Origin: Gemmatimonadaceae bacterium
GTDB lineage: Bacteria; Gemmatimonadota; Gemmatimonadetes; Gemmatimonadales; Gemmatimonadaceae
Reading direction: 5' to 3'
Length of the DNA stretch: 64,000 bases
Assembly: GCA_011525845.1 (NCBI GenBank)
Contig: WYBP01000001.1
Span: forward strand, 1 to 64,000
Shown: positions 50,901 through 59,133 of the stretch, in pieces
Numbering within the stretch: the first letter of the stretch is position 1
Layout: every line of letters begins with the position of its first letter
Translations under genes and position numbers: made by a program
The notes under the pieces: model-generated
What the model saw: the letters and a program-made list of their open reading frames with translations, nothing else
The model's database searches: none
What the model was told of the DNA's origin: nothing

Positions 50901-51374
50901 GCGCAGGGCCGCGGCAATGCGATGGCCATCCGCCTCAACACGCTCGGCACGCAGATCGCGATCGCCAAGTCGAAGCTCGATTCCACGCAGAACGTGAGTG
51001 CGGCGGCGCGCACGCAGCTGGCCGCGCTCGAGAAGGCGTTCGACGCCATCCGCGTGAAGTTCGGCGTGTCCGCGGGCCGCGTGCCCGGTCCGGCGGCGGG
51101 CGCCGGCCCCGGCGGTCCCGGCGGCGGGGGCGGGGGCGGCGGCTTCGGCGGCTTTGGCGGCGCCAACGCCGAGAACGCGCTCGGGCGCGTCGGCGCGATC
51201 AAGAATGCGCTGATCGGCGTCTGGGAGGTCCCGAGCGCCGGCAGCCGCGCGCAGGCGTCCGCGGCGACGGCGGCCCTCGACGCGGCCATGCGGGACGCCG
51301 CACCCGTGTTCGCCATGGTGGGCGGCGTGAACGACGCACTCAGGCCGACGGGGTTGTCGCTGCAGGTGCCCTGA
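47991..51374 (+). CDS. Secreted VPS10/sortilin-like beta-propeller protein
   Basis: Protein of 1,127 residues from the GTG at 47991 (GGAG seven bases upstream, then RRAALLVGASMVLAPAAQAQ). The body is a large propeller of sortilin/BNR type: Asp-box-like repeats GGVWKTTSNGALW, GVYKSTDGGKTF, GIYKTTDGGRTW, ALYKSVDGGENW, GLWRSDDAGATW, RVFRSTDRGDSW, VVQMTRDAGRTW and IFLSVDRGRSW. The last third has a beta region, then a helical hairpin (KFTVAERAAYDKLVTELHEAQGRG) and Gly-rich inserts near 50560-50740 and 51110-51170. Such proteins are numerous in Gemmatimonadota and often labelled glycosyl hydrolase; catalysis is not shown. Probably binds or processes peptides or glycans outside the cell. Confidence 0.88.
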   Translation: MTPLYHRVTLRRAALLVGASMVLAPAAQAQLPVATEFDALHFRSIGPATMSGRVADLAVYEANPAVYYVGTAHGGVWKTTSNGALWTPLLQDQGLMSIGDVTISQTNPDLVWVGTGESNNRQSTSWGEGVYKSTDGGKTFTHMGLRDSKHINEILIDPTNNDIVYVAATGPLWGPGGERGIYKTTDGGRTWRQVLKGDDDTGANDVVMSKADPKVLFASMYQRRRTSCCMNGGGPGSALYKSVDGGENWTKVAGGYPTGTLGRIAVDISRSNPSIVYSLVEAPAAVPVDSGKSGLWRSDDAGATWQRVNRVNPRPMYFSKLVIDPTTPERVYYGGVGLHMSIDGGKSVETDAAMVTHDDVHAIWVNPANPEHVLIGNDGGLAVSYDMAKSWIFVPNLPVGLFYHVSFDMETPYNICGGMQDNYNWCGPSASRHNGGIYNYDWFQILGGDGFVAIPDHRDSRIVYTESQDGNLIRRNIVTGESRSIRPTPLNVTPAPAQGESFRWHWDTPLVRSPHDAGVLYVAANRVFRSTDRGDSWTMLSPDLTRNASRDTIVTMGVAGNKIEVARNDGISAWPAIVTLAESPKQAGVLYAGTDDGVVQMTRDAGRTWTDVTSRMPGFPAGSYVSEVVPSAFDAGTVYITVDNHRLNDYAPYIWVSTDFGATFRAINQGLAGQVVRTLTEDTRNPDVLYIGTETGIFLSVDRGRSWRRLKANLPTVRVDEITLHPRDNAMLVATHGRSIFVLDHLEPIQEYAAAMAAAESKLFSVPTALQWKGKDDRNDEFWGHQTFIGENPPTDAVIQFLVKGSAKELMLRISSGTRMVREVSVPASKNRPGIQTVCWDMRVTPNATVPGAGGPGAGGGGGGGGGGGGQGGARPVPGVRAPLPTPGYLPLNPCAAGGPGGGPGGGGFGGFGGAANAGPYVAPGAYTVSLVADGKVIDSKPMHVIGDPEVKFTVAERAAYDKLVTELHEAQGRGNAMAIRLNTLGTQIAIAKSKLDSTQNVSAAARTQLAALEKAFDAIRVKFGVSAGRVPGPAAGAGPGGPGGGGGGGGFGGFGGANAENALGRVGAIKNALIGVWEVPSAGSRAQASAATAALDAAMRDAAPVFAMVGGVNDALRPTGLSLQVP

Positions 51375-51387
51375 CCACCGGTCGCGT

Positions 51388-51393
51388 TATCTT
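51388..51393 (+). promoter_or_regulatory. -10-like TATCTT before small secreted protein
   Basis: Same hexamer as at 62295. It lies 64 bases before the ATG at 51458 and 13 bases past the VPS10-like stop. Confidence 0.35.
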
Positions 51394-51457
51394 GGGTGGA
51401 GGGAGCGACCGTCACTCCGGACGGGCGCTCCCTCCACTCGTTCGCAGGGACCGATCC

Positions 51458-51844
51458 ATGCTCCGCATCCGCACGGCGCTCGTCGCCATCGCCTCGCTCG
51501 CCCTCGCCTCCACCGTCGCGCTCGCCGCGATCGCGCGCATCGACTTCTCCGGCACCTGGCAGTTCTCCGTGGTGACCGACAACGGCACCGGCACCCCGAC
51601 CGTGACGCTCAAGCAGGAAGGGACGAAGATCACCGGCACGTACAGCTCCCAGATGATGGGGCTCCGCGCGCTCGAGGGCTCCGCGAAGGGCGATTCGCTC
51701 CGCTTCGTGCTCTCCAACGGCGGGAACGCCGACGCGCCGACGCTCACCTATATCGGTGTCGCGACCGACGCGAACACGCTCAAGGGGATCGTCGACTTCG
51801 GCGGCATGGGCGGCGCGACCTTCACCGCCGTTCGGAAGCAGTGA
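51458..51844 (+). CDS. Small secreted lipocalin-like beta protein
   Basis: Protein of 128 residues. The ATG at 51458 opens a signal peptide (RIRTALVAIASLALASTVALA). The mature part starts RIDFSGTWQFSVVTDNGTGTPTVTLKQEG and continues with beta strands KITGTYSSQ, DSLRFVLS, TLTYIGVA and TLKGIVDFG, ending FTAVRK. A Gly-x-Trp start followed by short strands is lipocalin-like. Proteins of this kind are common in the phylum; ligand unknown. It has its own -10-like hexamer. Confidence 0.75.
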   Translation: MLRIRTALVAIASLALASTVALAAIARIDFSGTWQFSVVTDNGTGTPTVTLKQEGTKITGTYSSQMMGLRALEGSAKGDSLRFVLSNGGNADAPTLTYIGVATDANTLKGIVDFGGMGGATFTAVRKQ

Positions 51845-51854
51845 GCTGAGGCCT

Positions 51855-51868
51855 CGGCCGCGCGGCCG
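51855..51868. terminator. 14-bp perfect palindrome between convergent genes
   Basis: CGGCCGCGCGGCCG lies 11 bases past the stop of the small secreted protein and 10 bases before the stop of the convergent universal stress gene. With flanking CC/GG it can form a compact stem; a two-way terminator is likely, though there is no U-tract. Confidence 0.45.
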
Positions 51869-51877
51869 GGGCGCCGG

Positions 51878-52774
51878 CTACGCCGTGGCCGACGGCGCGA
51901 GCAGCACCGGCACCCGGGCCGTGCGGACGAGCTTGTCCGCCACGCTTCCCACGACCATCCGCTGCAGCCCGCCGAGTCCCTGGCTCGAGATCGCGATCAA
52001 CTCCGCGTCGTGCGCGTCGGCGATCTCGAGCAGGGTGCGCACCACATTCCCGCTCGTGCGCATGTCGTGGTTGATCACGAGCGACCCGCTCCGGTGCTTC
52101 GCTGCGAGCGGCTCCAGGTAGGAGACCGTCGGGTCCAGCTCCGGACGCGGCGCGAGGTTCGCCACCGCCGCCGCCGACATCGGATGGACCACGTGCGCCA
52201 GTGTGATCGCCGCGTGCGCGTCGCCGAGCAACGTCTTGGCCGCCAGCAGCGCCCCCTCCGCACGCTCCGACCCATCGAGCGGGATCATCACACGGCGGAA
52301 GAGCGAGGCCCCGACCATCCGGCTCCCCGGCGCGCGCCCGCCACGGGCGAGCAGCAGCGGCACCTTGCTCACGCGGGCCAGCCCGTCCGCGACACTCCCC
52401 AGCCAGAAGCGCTGGAACCCGCCACGCCCGTGCGTGCACATCACGATCAGGTCCACGCCCTGCTCGTCCGCGTACTTGGCGATCGTCGGAACCGTGCGCC
52501 CGTCGAGGAACTCCGTCTTCACGGGCGCCGTGGTCCGGCGGCTGACGCGCTTGGCCAGCTTCGTGAGGTACTCCCGGTGCTCCTTGCGCCACTCGTTGTC
52601 GAGCGCCGGGTCGCGCACGGGGGCACCACCGCCGAGCGTGAAGTCCGCGATCGGCTCGTGCACGCTGAGGAGCGTCAGCGTGGCGTTGTGCTGGTCGGCC
52701 AACGGGACGGCGAGCACGAGCGCGCGCTCACCGAGCTTCGAGCCGTCTACGGGAACCAGGATGTTGCGATACAT
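51878..52774 (-). CDS. Tandem universal stress protein (two Usp domains)
   Basis: Protein of 298 residues from the ATG at 52774 (GGAGG eight bases upstream). Domain 1 (1-150): YRNILVPVDGSKLGERAL, then MCTHGRGGFQRFWLGSVADGLARVSKVPLLLAR, which has the ATP-binding G-x2-G-x9-G pattern. Domain 2 (about 160-298): RRVMIPLDGSERAEGAL, ending ISSQGLGGLQRMVVGSVADKLVRTARVPVLLA, also with the glycine pattern. Both should bind ATP. Divergent from PEP synthase, with a nested dyad between them. Confidence 0.92.
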   Translation of the reverse strand: MYRNILVPVDGSKLGERALVLAVPLADQHNATLTLLSVHEPIADFTLGGGAPVRDPALDNEWRKEHREYLTKLAKRVSRRTTAPVKTEFLDGRTVPTIAKYADEQGVDLIVMCTHGRGGFQRFWLGSVADGLARVSKVPLLLARGGRAPGSRMVGASLFRRVMIPLDGSERAEGALLAAKTLLGDAHAAITLAHVVHPMSAAAVANLAPRPELDPTVSYLEPLAAKHRSGSLVINHDMRTSGNVVRTLLEIADAHDAELIAISSQGLGGLQRMVVGSVADKLVRTARVPVLLAPSATA

Positions 52775-52845
52775 GGGTGGGCCTCCGTCCGCTGGGGTCA
52801 TCTCAGTAATTGAATCTGGCGCCGCGCACGCTCGCAGGCCGAGAG

Positions 52846-52898
52846 CGATTCCCCCGCACGTCAACAGGGATATCCCCTATGGCCCTGCGGGGGAATCG
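52846..52898. promoter_or_regulatory. Nested dyad operator between stress gene and ppsA
   Basis: Outer inverted repeat CGATTCCCCCGCA (52846-52858) and its exact complement (52886-52898), 13 bp each. In the middle is a perfect 10-bp palindrome GGGATATCCC (52867-52876). The two centres fall within half a base of each other (872 and 871.5). It lies 72 bases from the Usp ATG and 152 from the ppsA ATG. A dimeric or tetrameric regulator, or two stacked sites, could control both directions. Confidence 0.6.
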
Positions 52899-53049
52899 GC
52901 GCTTCCGGGACGGGGGGCACCTGCATCCATTCAAGGTGGGCGGATGCACGGGACGTGCAGCCGCATCGACCCGCGTCGACCCGCATCGGCTTGGAACGCG
53001 CCTGCCCCGCGGAGCCTCCGGGTCGCTCCTCCTGCCGAGGCAACGGATC

Positions 53050-55455
53050 ATGACGCCGACTCCCTTCGTGCTCCCGTTCAGCGGACTCTCGCTCGACCAC
53101 CTGGCCCAGGCCGGCGGGAAGAACGCGTCGCTGGGGGAGTTGATCCGCATCCTGGTCCCCCAGGGGATCCGCGTCCCCGACGGGTTCGTCCTCACCTCCG
53201 CCGCGTTCCGGCGGCACCTGGCCGATGCGGGGCTCGACGTGACGATCTACGAGGAGCTCGACCGCCTCGACGTGGACGACGTCGCGGCGCTCGCCGCGAC
53301 CGGGCGCGGCATCCGGGAGCGGATCGCCGCGGCCCCACTCCCGCGCGCGGTCGCCGAGGAGCTGGCGTCCGCCTACCACGCGCTCTCGCGCCAGTACGGG
53401 GAGGAGGCGACCGACGTGGCCGTGCGATCGAGCGCCACGGCCGAGGACCTGCCGACCGCGTCCTTCGCCGGCCAGCAGGAGACCTTCCTCAACGTGCGCG
53501 GCATCGCCGCCCTCGACGAGGCGGCCCGGCGGTGCCTCGCCTCGCTCTTCACCGACCGGGCGATCGCGTATCGCGCCCACCACGGCTTCGCGCACCGCGA
53601 CGTCGCGCTCTCGGTCGGCGTGCAGAAGATGGTGCGCAGTGACCTCGGCTCGGCCGGCGTGATCTTCACGCTCGACACCGAGAGCGGCTTCCGGGACGTC
53701 GTCACGATCACCGGGGCGTGGGGACTCGGCGAGACCGTCGTGCAGGGCCGGGTGCGGCCGGACGAGTTCTGGGTGCACAAGCCGACGCTGGCGGCGGGCT
53801 TCCGGCCGATCGTGCGCCGGGAGATCGGCGACAAGAGCGTGAAGCTCGTGAACGCCGAGGGCGGGACGAAGGCGGTGCGCGAGGTCCGCGTCCCACTCGG
53901 GGACCGGACGCGCCCGGTGCTCGACGACGACGAGATCCTCACGCTGGCGCGCTGGGCCGTGCTGGTCGAGGCGCACTACTCGAAGCGCGCCGGTGCCGCG
54001 ATGCCGATGGACCTGGAGTGGGCCAAGGACGGGCGCACGGGAGAGCTCTTCATCGTGCAGGCGCGACCCGAGACCGTGCATTCGCAGCGCGTCGCCCCGC
54101 GCATCGAGCTGTATCGGCGGCGCGGCGAGGGCACCGTGCTCACCTCCGGCCGCAGCGTCGGGAACAAGGTCGCGACCGGCCGCGTGCGGGTGATCGTGTC
54201 CACGGACGAGCTCGCGCGGTTCGCGCCGGGCGAGGTGCTGGTCGCGCCCATGACCGACCCCGACTGGATGCCCGTGCTCACGCGCGCGGCCGCCGTCGTC
54301 ACCGACGAGGGGGGCCGCACCTGCCACGCCGCGATCGTCGCGCGCGAGCTCGGCATCCCCTGCGTCGTCGGCACGGGGGATGCGACGCGGGTCCTCCGCG
54401 ACGGACAGGAGGTGACGGTCTCCTGCGCGGAGGGCGACGACGGCCGGATCTACGACGGCCGGGTCGAGTTCGAGCGGGAGAGCGTGGACCCGGCGACGCT
54501 CCCCACGCCGCGCGTCCCGCTCATGCTCAACCTCGGCAACCCGGAACGCGCCTTCCACCTCTCGCGGCTGCCGACCGCCGGCGTCGGGCTCGTGCGGATC
54601 GAGTTCATGGTCTCCTCGTGGATCGGCGTGCACCCGATGGCCCTCGTGCACCTGGCACGGGTCGGCGACGCGGCCGTCCGCACCGCGATCCGCGCCCGCG
54701 TCGCAGGCGCCGCGTCGCCATCGGAGTACTTCGTGGGGCGCCTCGCCAGCGGCATCGCCACCATCGCCGCCGCGTTCCATCCGCGCCCGGTGCTCGTCCG
54801 GTTCTCGGACTTCAAGACCAACGAGTACGCGGGCCTGCTCGGTGGCGAGACCTTCGAGCCGCGGGAATCGAACCCGATGCTCGGGTTCCGCGGCGCGTCC
54901 CGGTACTACGACGCGCGCTACCGGGAGGCCTTCGCCCTGGAGTGCGCGGCCATCCAGCGGGTCCGCCGCGAGATGGGGCTCACCAACGTGAAGGTGATGA
55001 TCCCCTTCTGTCGCACCCTCGACGAGGGACGGAAGGTGCTCGAGGAGCTCGCGCGCAACGGCCTCGTCCGTGGGGACGACGGACTCGAGGTGTGGGTCAT
55101 GTGCGAGATCCCGAGCAACGTGATCCTCGCGGAGGAGTTCGCGGAGCTCTTCGATGGGTTCTCGATCGGCTCCAACGACCTCACGCAGCTCGCCCTCGGC
55201 GTGGACCGCGACTCCGAGCTGCTGGCGCCGCTCTTCAACGAGCGCGACCCGGCCGTCCTGCGGATGATCCGCCAGACCATCGAGGGTGCCCACCGCAAGG
55301 ACCGGCCGGTCGGCATCTGCGGCCAGGCGCCGAGCGATTCCGCGGAGTTCGCCGAGTTCCTCGCCGACGCCGGGATCGACTCCATCTCACTCAACCCCGA
55401 CGCCCTCGCGAAGGTCGCCGTGCGGCTCGGCGGCGCGGGACGGCCGGCGCCCTAG
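53050..55455 (+). CDS. ppsA: Phosphoenolpyruvate synthase
   Basis: Protein of 801 residues; ATG at 53050 with GAGG nine bases upstream. Longer in-frame starts reach into the operator and are not used. Domains in order: N-terminal nucleotide-binding part (SLDHLAQAGGKNASLGEL; VRSSATAEDLPTASFAGQQETFLNV), the phosphohistidine domain with GGRTCHAAIVARELGIPCVVGTGDAT (His carrying phosphate), and the C-terminal barrel with CGQAPSD (catalytic Cys) and FSIGSNDLTQLALGVDRD. It turns pyruvate and ATP into PEP, AMP and phosphate. The stop TAG is immediately followed by the ATG of the P-type ATPase, so they are one operon. Confidence 0.95.
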   Translation: MTPTPFVLPFSGLSLDHLAQAGGKNASLGELIRILVPQGIRVPDGFVLTSAAFRRHLADAGLDVTIYEELDRLDVDDVAALAATGRGIRERIAAAPLPRAVAEELASAYHALSRQYGEEATDVAVRSSATAEDLPTASFAGQQETFLNVRGIAALDEAARRCLASLFTDRAIAYRAHHGFAHRDVALSVGVQKMVRSDLGSAGVIFTLDTESGFRDVVTITGAWGLGETVVQGRVRPDEFWVHKPTLAAGFRPIVRREIGDKSVKLVNAEGGTKAVREVRVPLGDRTRPVLDDDEILTLARWAVLVEAHYSKRAGAAMPMDLEWAKDGRTGELFIVQARPETVHSQRVAPRIELYRRRGEGTVLTSGRSVGNKVATGRVRVIVSTDELARFAPGEVLVAPMTDPDWMPVLTRAAAVVTDEGGRTCHAAIVARELGIPCVVGTGDATRVLRDGQEVTVSCAEGDDGRIYDGRVEFERESVDPATLPTPRVPLMLNLGNPERAFHLSRLPTAGVGLVRIEFMVSSWIGVHPMALVHLARVGDAAVRTAIRARVAGAASPSEYFVGRLASGIATIAAAFHPRPVLVRFSDFKTNEYAGLLGGETFEPRESNPMLGFRGASRYYDARYREAFALECAAIQRVRREMGLTNVKVMIPFCRTLDEGRKVLEELARNGLVRGDDGLEVWVMCEIPSNVILAEEFAELFDGFSIGSNDLTQLALGVDRDSELLAPLFNERDPAVLRMIRQTIEGAHRKDRPVGICGQAPSDSAEFAEFLADAGIDSISLNPDALAKVAVRLGGAGRPAP

Positions 55456-58104
55456 ATGCCGACGCCCCTCCCCTGGCACCTGCGGCCCGTCGACGAGGTG
55501 GCGCTCGACCTCACGACGGAGCTCCGGGCGGGGCTCGACGACGCCGAGGCCCAGGCACGCCTGGCGCGCATTGGCCCCAACCTGCTGGCGGAGGGAAGGC
55601 GCCGCGGGCCCGTGCGCATCCTCGCGGAGCAGTTCGCCGACCTCATGGTCCTGGTCCTGCTCGCGGCAGCGGTCCTGGCCGGCGCGATCGGGGACGCGCA
55701 GGATTCGGTCGCGATCATCGCGATCGTGGCGCTCAACGCGATCCTCGGGTTCGTGCAGGAGTACCGCGCGGAACGCGCGGTCGCCGCCATCAAGGCGATG
55801 GTGGCACCGCAGGCCCGGGTCCGGCGCGGCGGCATGCTGCGGACCGTCCCGGGTCGCGACCTCGTGCCGGGCGACCTGGTCCTCCTCGAGGCCGGGAGCG
55901 TCGTGCCCGCCGACCTGCGGCTCGTCGAGGTCGCGGACCTGCGGATCGACGAGGCGCCCCTCACCGGGGAGTCGCATCCGGTGGAGAAAGGGACGACCGT
56001 CCTGACGGATGCCGCCCGGCCGCTCGCGGAGCGGCGCAACATGGCGTACAAGGGCACGACCGTCGTCCACGGACGGGCGACCGGGATCGTCGTGGGCACC
56101 GGCATGCGGACCGAGCTCGGGCGGATCGCGGCGCTGCTGCACGAGGAGCCCCACCTCCGCACGCCGCTCCAGCGGCGGATGGCGGCCTTCGCCCGGCGCC
56201 TCGCCGGCGGCGTGCTGGGGCTCTGCGCGGTGATATTCGGCGTGGGCGTCCTGCGCGGCGAGGATTTCCTGCTCATGCTCCTCACCGCGCTCTCGCTGGC
56301 CGTCGCGGCGATCCCCGAGGCGCTACCGGCCGTCATCACCGTCTCCCTCGCGCTCGGGGCCCGGCGCATGGTCGCGCGGAACGCGCTCGTCCGTCGTCTT
56401 GCCGCGGTCGAGACGCTGGGGTCGGTCACCGTCGTCTGCTCCGACAAGACCGGGACCCTCACGCAGAATCGGATGGAGGTCCACGCGGTCCAGGCGGCCG
56501 TTCCCGCCGGCGATCCCGACGTCGATACGGCACCGCGCGGCGAGGCGGAGGACCTCCTCTACCTCGCGCTCACCCTGAGCCACGACGCGGAGCACGACGC
56601 CGAGGGCACCGTCCGGGGCGATCCCACGGAGCACGCGCTCCTCGTCGCCGCGTCCGCACGGGGCCTCTCCAAGGCCACGCTCGAGGCGGAGCGACCCCGG
56701 GCGGCCGAGATCCCCTTCTCCTCCGAGCGCGGTCGGATGACGACCCTCCACCGGGATGGTGAGGGGATCCTCGCGTTCACCAAGGGCGCGCCGGAGCGCG
56801 TGCTCCCGCTCTGTGCCACCCGGCTCGTGGGGGACCGGCGCGAGCCCTGCGATCCCACCAGCCTCGACGGCCTCGTCGCGACGATGGCCGAACGCGGGCT
56901 GCGCGTGCTCGCGGTCGCCGCGCGTCGGTTCGCGACGCTCCCCGACGTGACGCGACCGGAGATGGTGGAGACCGACCTCACCCTCCTCGGCCTGGTCGGC
57001 CTGCGGGACGCCCCGCGCCCCGAGGTGAAGGAGGCGATCGCGCTCTGCGCCACCGCCGGCATCACCGTGGTCATGATCACGGGGGACCACCCGGTCACCG
57101 CACGGGCCATCGCGCGGGAGCTGGGCATCCTCCGTGACGGGGACGACCGCGTGATGACGGGAACGGCCCTCGGCCGGCTCACCCCCGAGGAGCTCCGCGA
57201 GGTCGTGCGCGAGGTCCGCGTGTATGCGCGCGCGGCGCCCGAGCAGAAGATCGGGATCGTGAAGGCGCTGCAGGCCGGGGGCGGCATCGTCGCGATGACG
57301 GGGGACGGCGTGAACGACGCCCCCGCGCTCCGCCGGGCGGACATCGGCATCGCGATGGGGGACTCGGGCACCGATGTCGCCCGCGAGGCCGCACACATGG
57401 TGCTCGTCGACGACAACTTCGCGACCATCGTCGCCGCCGTGCGCGAGGGACGCCGGATCTACGACAACATCCGGAAGTTCATCCGGTACGCGCTCGCCTG
57501 TAACTCGGCCGAGATCTGGACCCTCTTCCTCGCCCCCTTCCTCGGACTGCCCATCCCGCTCCTCCCGATCCACATCCTCTGGATCAACCTGGTCACCGAT
57601 GGACTGCCGGGCATCGCGCTCGCGGTGGAACCCGAGGAGCCCGGCGTCATGGAGCGGCCGCCGCGGCCGCCGCGCGAGAGCGTGTTCGCCCACGGGCTCT
57701 GGCAGCATGTCGTCTGGGTCGGCCTCCTGATGGCCGGGGTCACGCTCCTCCTGCAGGCGTGGGCGTACCACGCCGGCTCGGCCAACTGGCAGACGATGAC
57801 GTTCACGGTGCTGGCGCTCTCGCAGCTCGGCCACGTCCTCGCGATCCGCGCGGAGCGGACGTCCGTGTTCCGGCTGGGCTTCTTCTCCAACCGCGCGCTG
57901 ATCGGCGCGGTGGCGCTGACCCTGGGCCTCCAGCTCGCGACGTTGTACGTGCCGGCGCTCCATCCCGTCTTCAAGACCGCGCCCCTCACCGCCACCGAGC
58001 TCGCCATCTGTGTGCTCCTGTCCACGGTGGTCTTCTTCGCGGTCGAGCTGGAGAAGTGGATGACCCGGCGTCGCTGGATCCTCCGTGAGGAGACCGCCCC
58101 ATGA
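55456..58104 (+). CDS. P2-type (Ca2+-like) cation-transporting ATPase
   Basis: Protein of 882 residues. N-terminal cation-ATPase domain (PWHLRPVDEVALDLTTELRAGLDDAEA), helices near 60-100, actuator with LTGESHPVEKGT, ion-path helix with AVAAIPEALPAVITVSLALGARRM, phosphorylation motif CSDKTGTLTQNRM, nucleotide domain with FTKGAPERVL, hinge MTGDGVNDAPALRRADIGIAMG, and six C-terminal helices with NLVTDGLPGIALAVEP. The PEALP and NLVTDGLP helices fit Ca2+ or Mn2+ pumps better than K+ or heavy-metal pumps. It sits between ppsA and an exchanger whose start overlaps its end (ATGA). Confidence 0.93.
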   Translation: MPTPLPWHLRPVDEVALDLTTELRAGLDDAEAQARLARIGPNLLAEGRRRGPVRILAEQFADLMVLVLLAAAVLAGAIGDAQDSVAIIAIVALNAILGFVQEYRAERAVAAIKAMVAPQARVRRGGMLRTVPGRDLVPGDLVLLEAGSVVPADLRLVEVADLRIDEAPLTGESHPVEKGTTVLTDAARPLAERRNMAYKGTTVVHGRATGIVVGTGMRTELGRIAALLHEEPHLRTPLQRRMAAFARRLAGGVLGLCAVIFGVGVLRGEDFLLMLLTALSLAVAAIPEALPAVITVSLALGARRMVARNALVRRLAAVETLGSVTVVCSDKTGTLTQNRMEVHAVQAAVPAGDPDVDTAPRGEAEDLLYLALTLSHDAEHDAEGTVRGDPTEHALLVAASARGLSKATLEAERPRAAEIPFSSERGRMTTLHRDGEGILAFTKGAPERVLPLCATRLVGDRREPCDPTSLDGLVATMAERGLRVLAVAARRFATLPDVTRPEMVETDLTLLGLVGLRDAPRPEVKEAIALCATAGITVVMITGDHPVTARAIARELGILRDGDDRVMTGTALGRLTPEELREVVREVRVYARAAPEQKIGIVKALQAGGGIVAMTGDGVNDAPALRRADIGIAMGDSGTDVAREAAHMVLVDDNFATIVAAVREGRRIYDNIRKFIRYALACNSAEIWTLFLAPFLGLPIPLLPIHILWINLVTDGLPGIALAVEPEEPGVMERPPRPPRESVFAHGLWQHVVWVGLLMAGVTLLLQAWAYHAGSANWQTMTFTVLALSQLGHVLAIRAERTSVFRLGFFSNRALIGAVALTLGLQLATLYVPALHPVFKTAPLTATELAICVLLSTVVFFAVELEKWMTRRRWILREETAP

Positions 58105-59108
58105 TCTCCGCGACGGTGTTCTTCATCCTGAGCGCCGTGGCGGTCGTCGCCGCGGGGACCGCGCTCACGCGCGCCGCGGACGCGATCGCCGAGCGCACCG
58201 GCCTGGGCCGCGCCTGGATCGGGCTGATCCTGCTCGCCACCGCGACCTCGCTCCCGGAGGTCGCCACCGACATCGCCGCGGTGCGCCTCGGCGCGCTCGA
58301 CCTCGCGGCCGGCGACCTCTTCGGCTCGAGCATGGCGAACATGCTGATCCTCGCGCTCCTCGGCCTCGTCCCCCCGCGCAACCAGGTCTTCGAGCGGGCA
58401 GCCCTCGACCACGCGCTCTCGGCCAGCCTCGCCATCGTCCTGAACGCCACCGCCGCGATGCTCATCCTGAGCCCGCTCGGCGCGAGCGCGTTCGGCATCG
58501 GCATGGAGGCCGTCGTGCTCCTGGCGATCTTCTTCGCGGGCACGCTGGTGGTCTTCCGGCAGAACAAGCTGATCACGCTCGCCGCCGCCACCGCCGGCGT
58601 CGTCCCCCCCGTCCTCCCGCAGCCGCACGTGCTCACGCTCAGGCGCGCGATCCTCCGCTTCGCCGGCGCCTCACTCGCGATCCTCCTCGTCGCGCCCGTC
58701 TTCGCGCAGTCGGCGCACCGGATCGCGGAGCTCAGCGGACTGGGCCAGACCTTCGTCGGCACGCTCCTGGTGGGCCTCTCCACCTCGCTCCCCGAGCTCG
58801 TCACCGCCCTCACCGCCGTGCGACTCGGCGCGTTCGACCTGGCGGTGGGGAACCTGTTCGGCTCCAATGCCTTCAACATGGTCGTCTTCGTCTTCATGGA
58901 CGCGGCGCACCCCGGGGCGCTCTTCGCCGCGCTCGACAAGGGGCACGCGCTGACCGCGCTCTTCGCCGTGGTCCTGATGGCCATCGGGCTCGCCGCGATC
59001 GTCTTCCGCGCGGAGCGCCGCCACGCGCTCGTCGAGCCGGGGAGCCTGCTGATGGTGCTCTCCTACCTCGCGGGCATCTGGGCGCTCTACGACTACTCCG
59101 CCAGGTGA
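58101..59108 (+). CDS. CaCA-superfamily sodium/calcium exchanger-type protein
   Basis: Protein of 335 residues, about ten helices. Two inverted alpha-repeats: LLATATSLPEVATDIAAVRLG with DLFGSSMANM, and LLVGLSTSLPELVTALTAVRLG with NLFGSNAFNM. The acidic residues in both SLPE motifs bind the cation. It should exchange Ca2+ or a similar ion for Na+ or H+. Translationally linked to the P-type ATPase (ATGA), so both are likely to lower cytoplasmic cation together. It ends 25 bases from the convergent glutamine synthetase stop. Confidence 0.92.
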   Translation: MISATVFFILSAVAVVAAGTALTRAADAIAERTGLGRAWIGLILLATATSLPEVATDIAAVRLGALDLAAGDLFGSSMANMLILALLGLVPPRNQVFERAALDHALSASLAIVLNATAAMLILSPLGASAFGIGMEAVVLLAIFFAGTLVVFRQNKLITLAAATAGVVPPVLPQPHVLTLRRAILRFAGASLAILLVAPVFAQSAHRIAELSGLGQTFVGTLLVGLSTSLPELVTALTAVRLGAFDLAVGNLFGSNAFNMVVFVFMDAAHPGALFAALDKGHALTALFAVVLMAIGLAAIVFRAERRHALVEPGSLLMVLSYLAGIWALYDYSAR

Positions 59109-59133
59109 CGCGTGGTCCCCCGGCGCTGACGGC

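Noticed and set aside
52810-53049. In-frame extension of ppsA to 52810
   Set aside because: The extension covers the nested operator and has non-protein-like composition; the ATG at 53050 has a ribosome site and gives the usual PEP synthase N-terminus.
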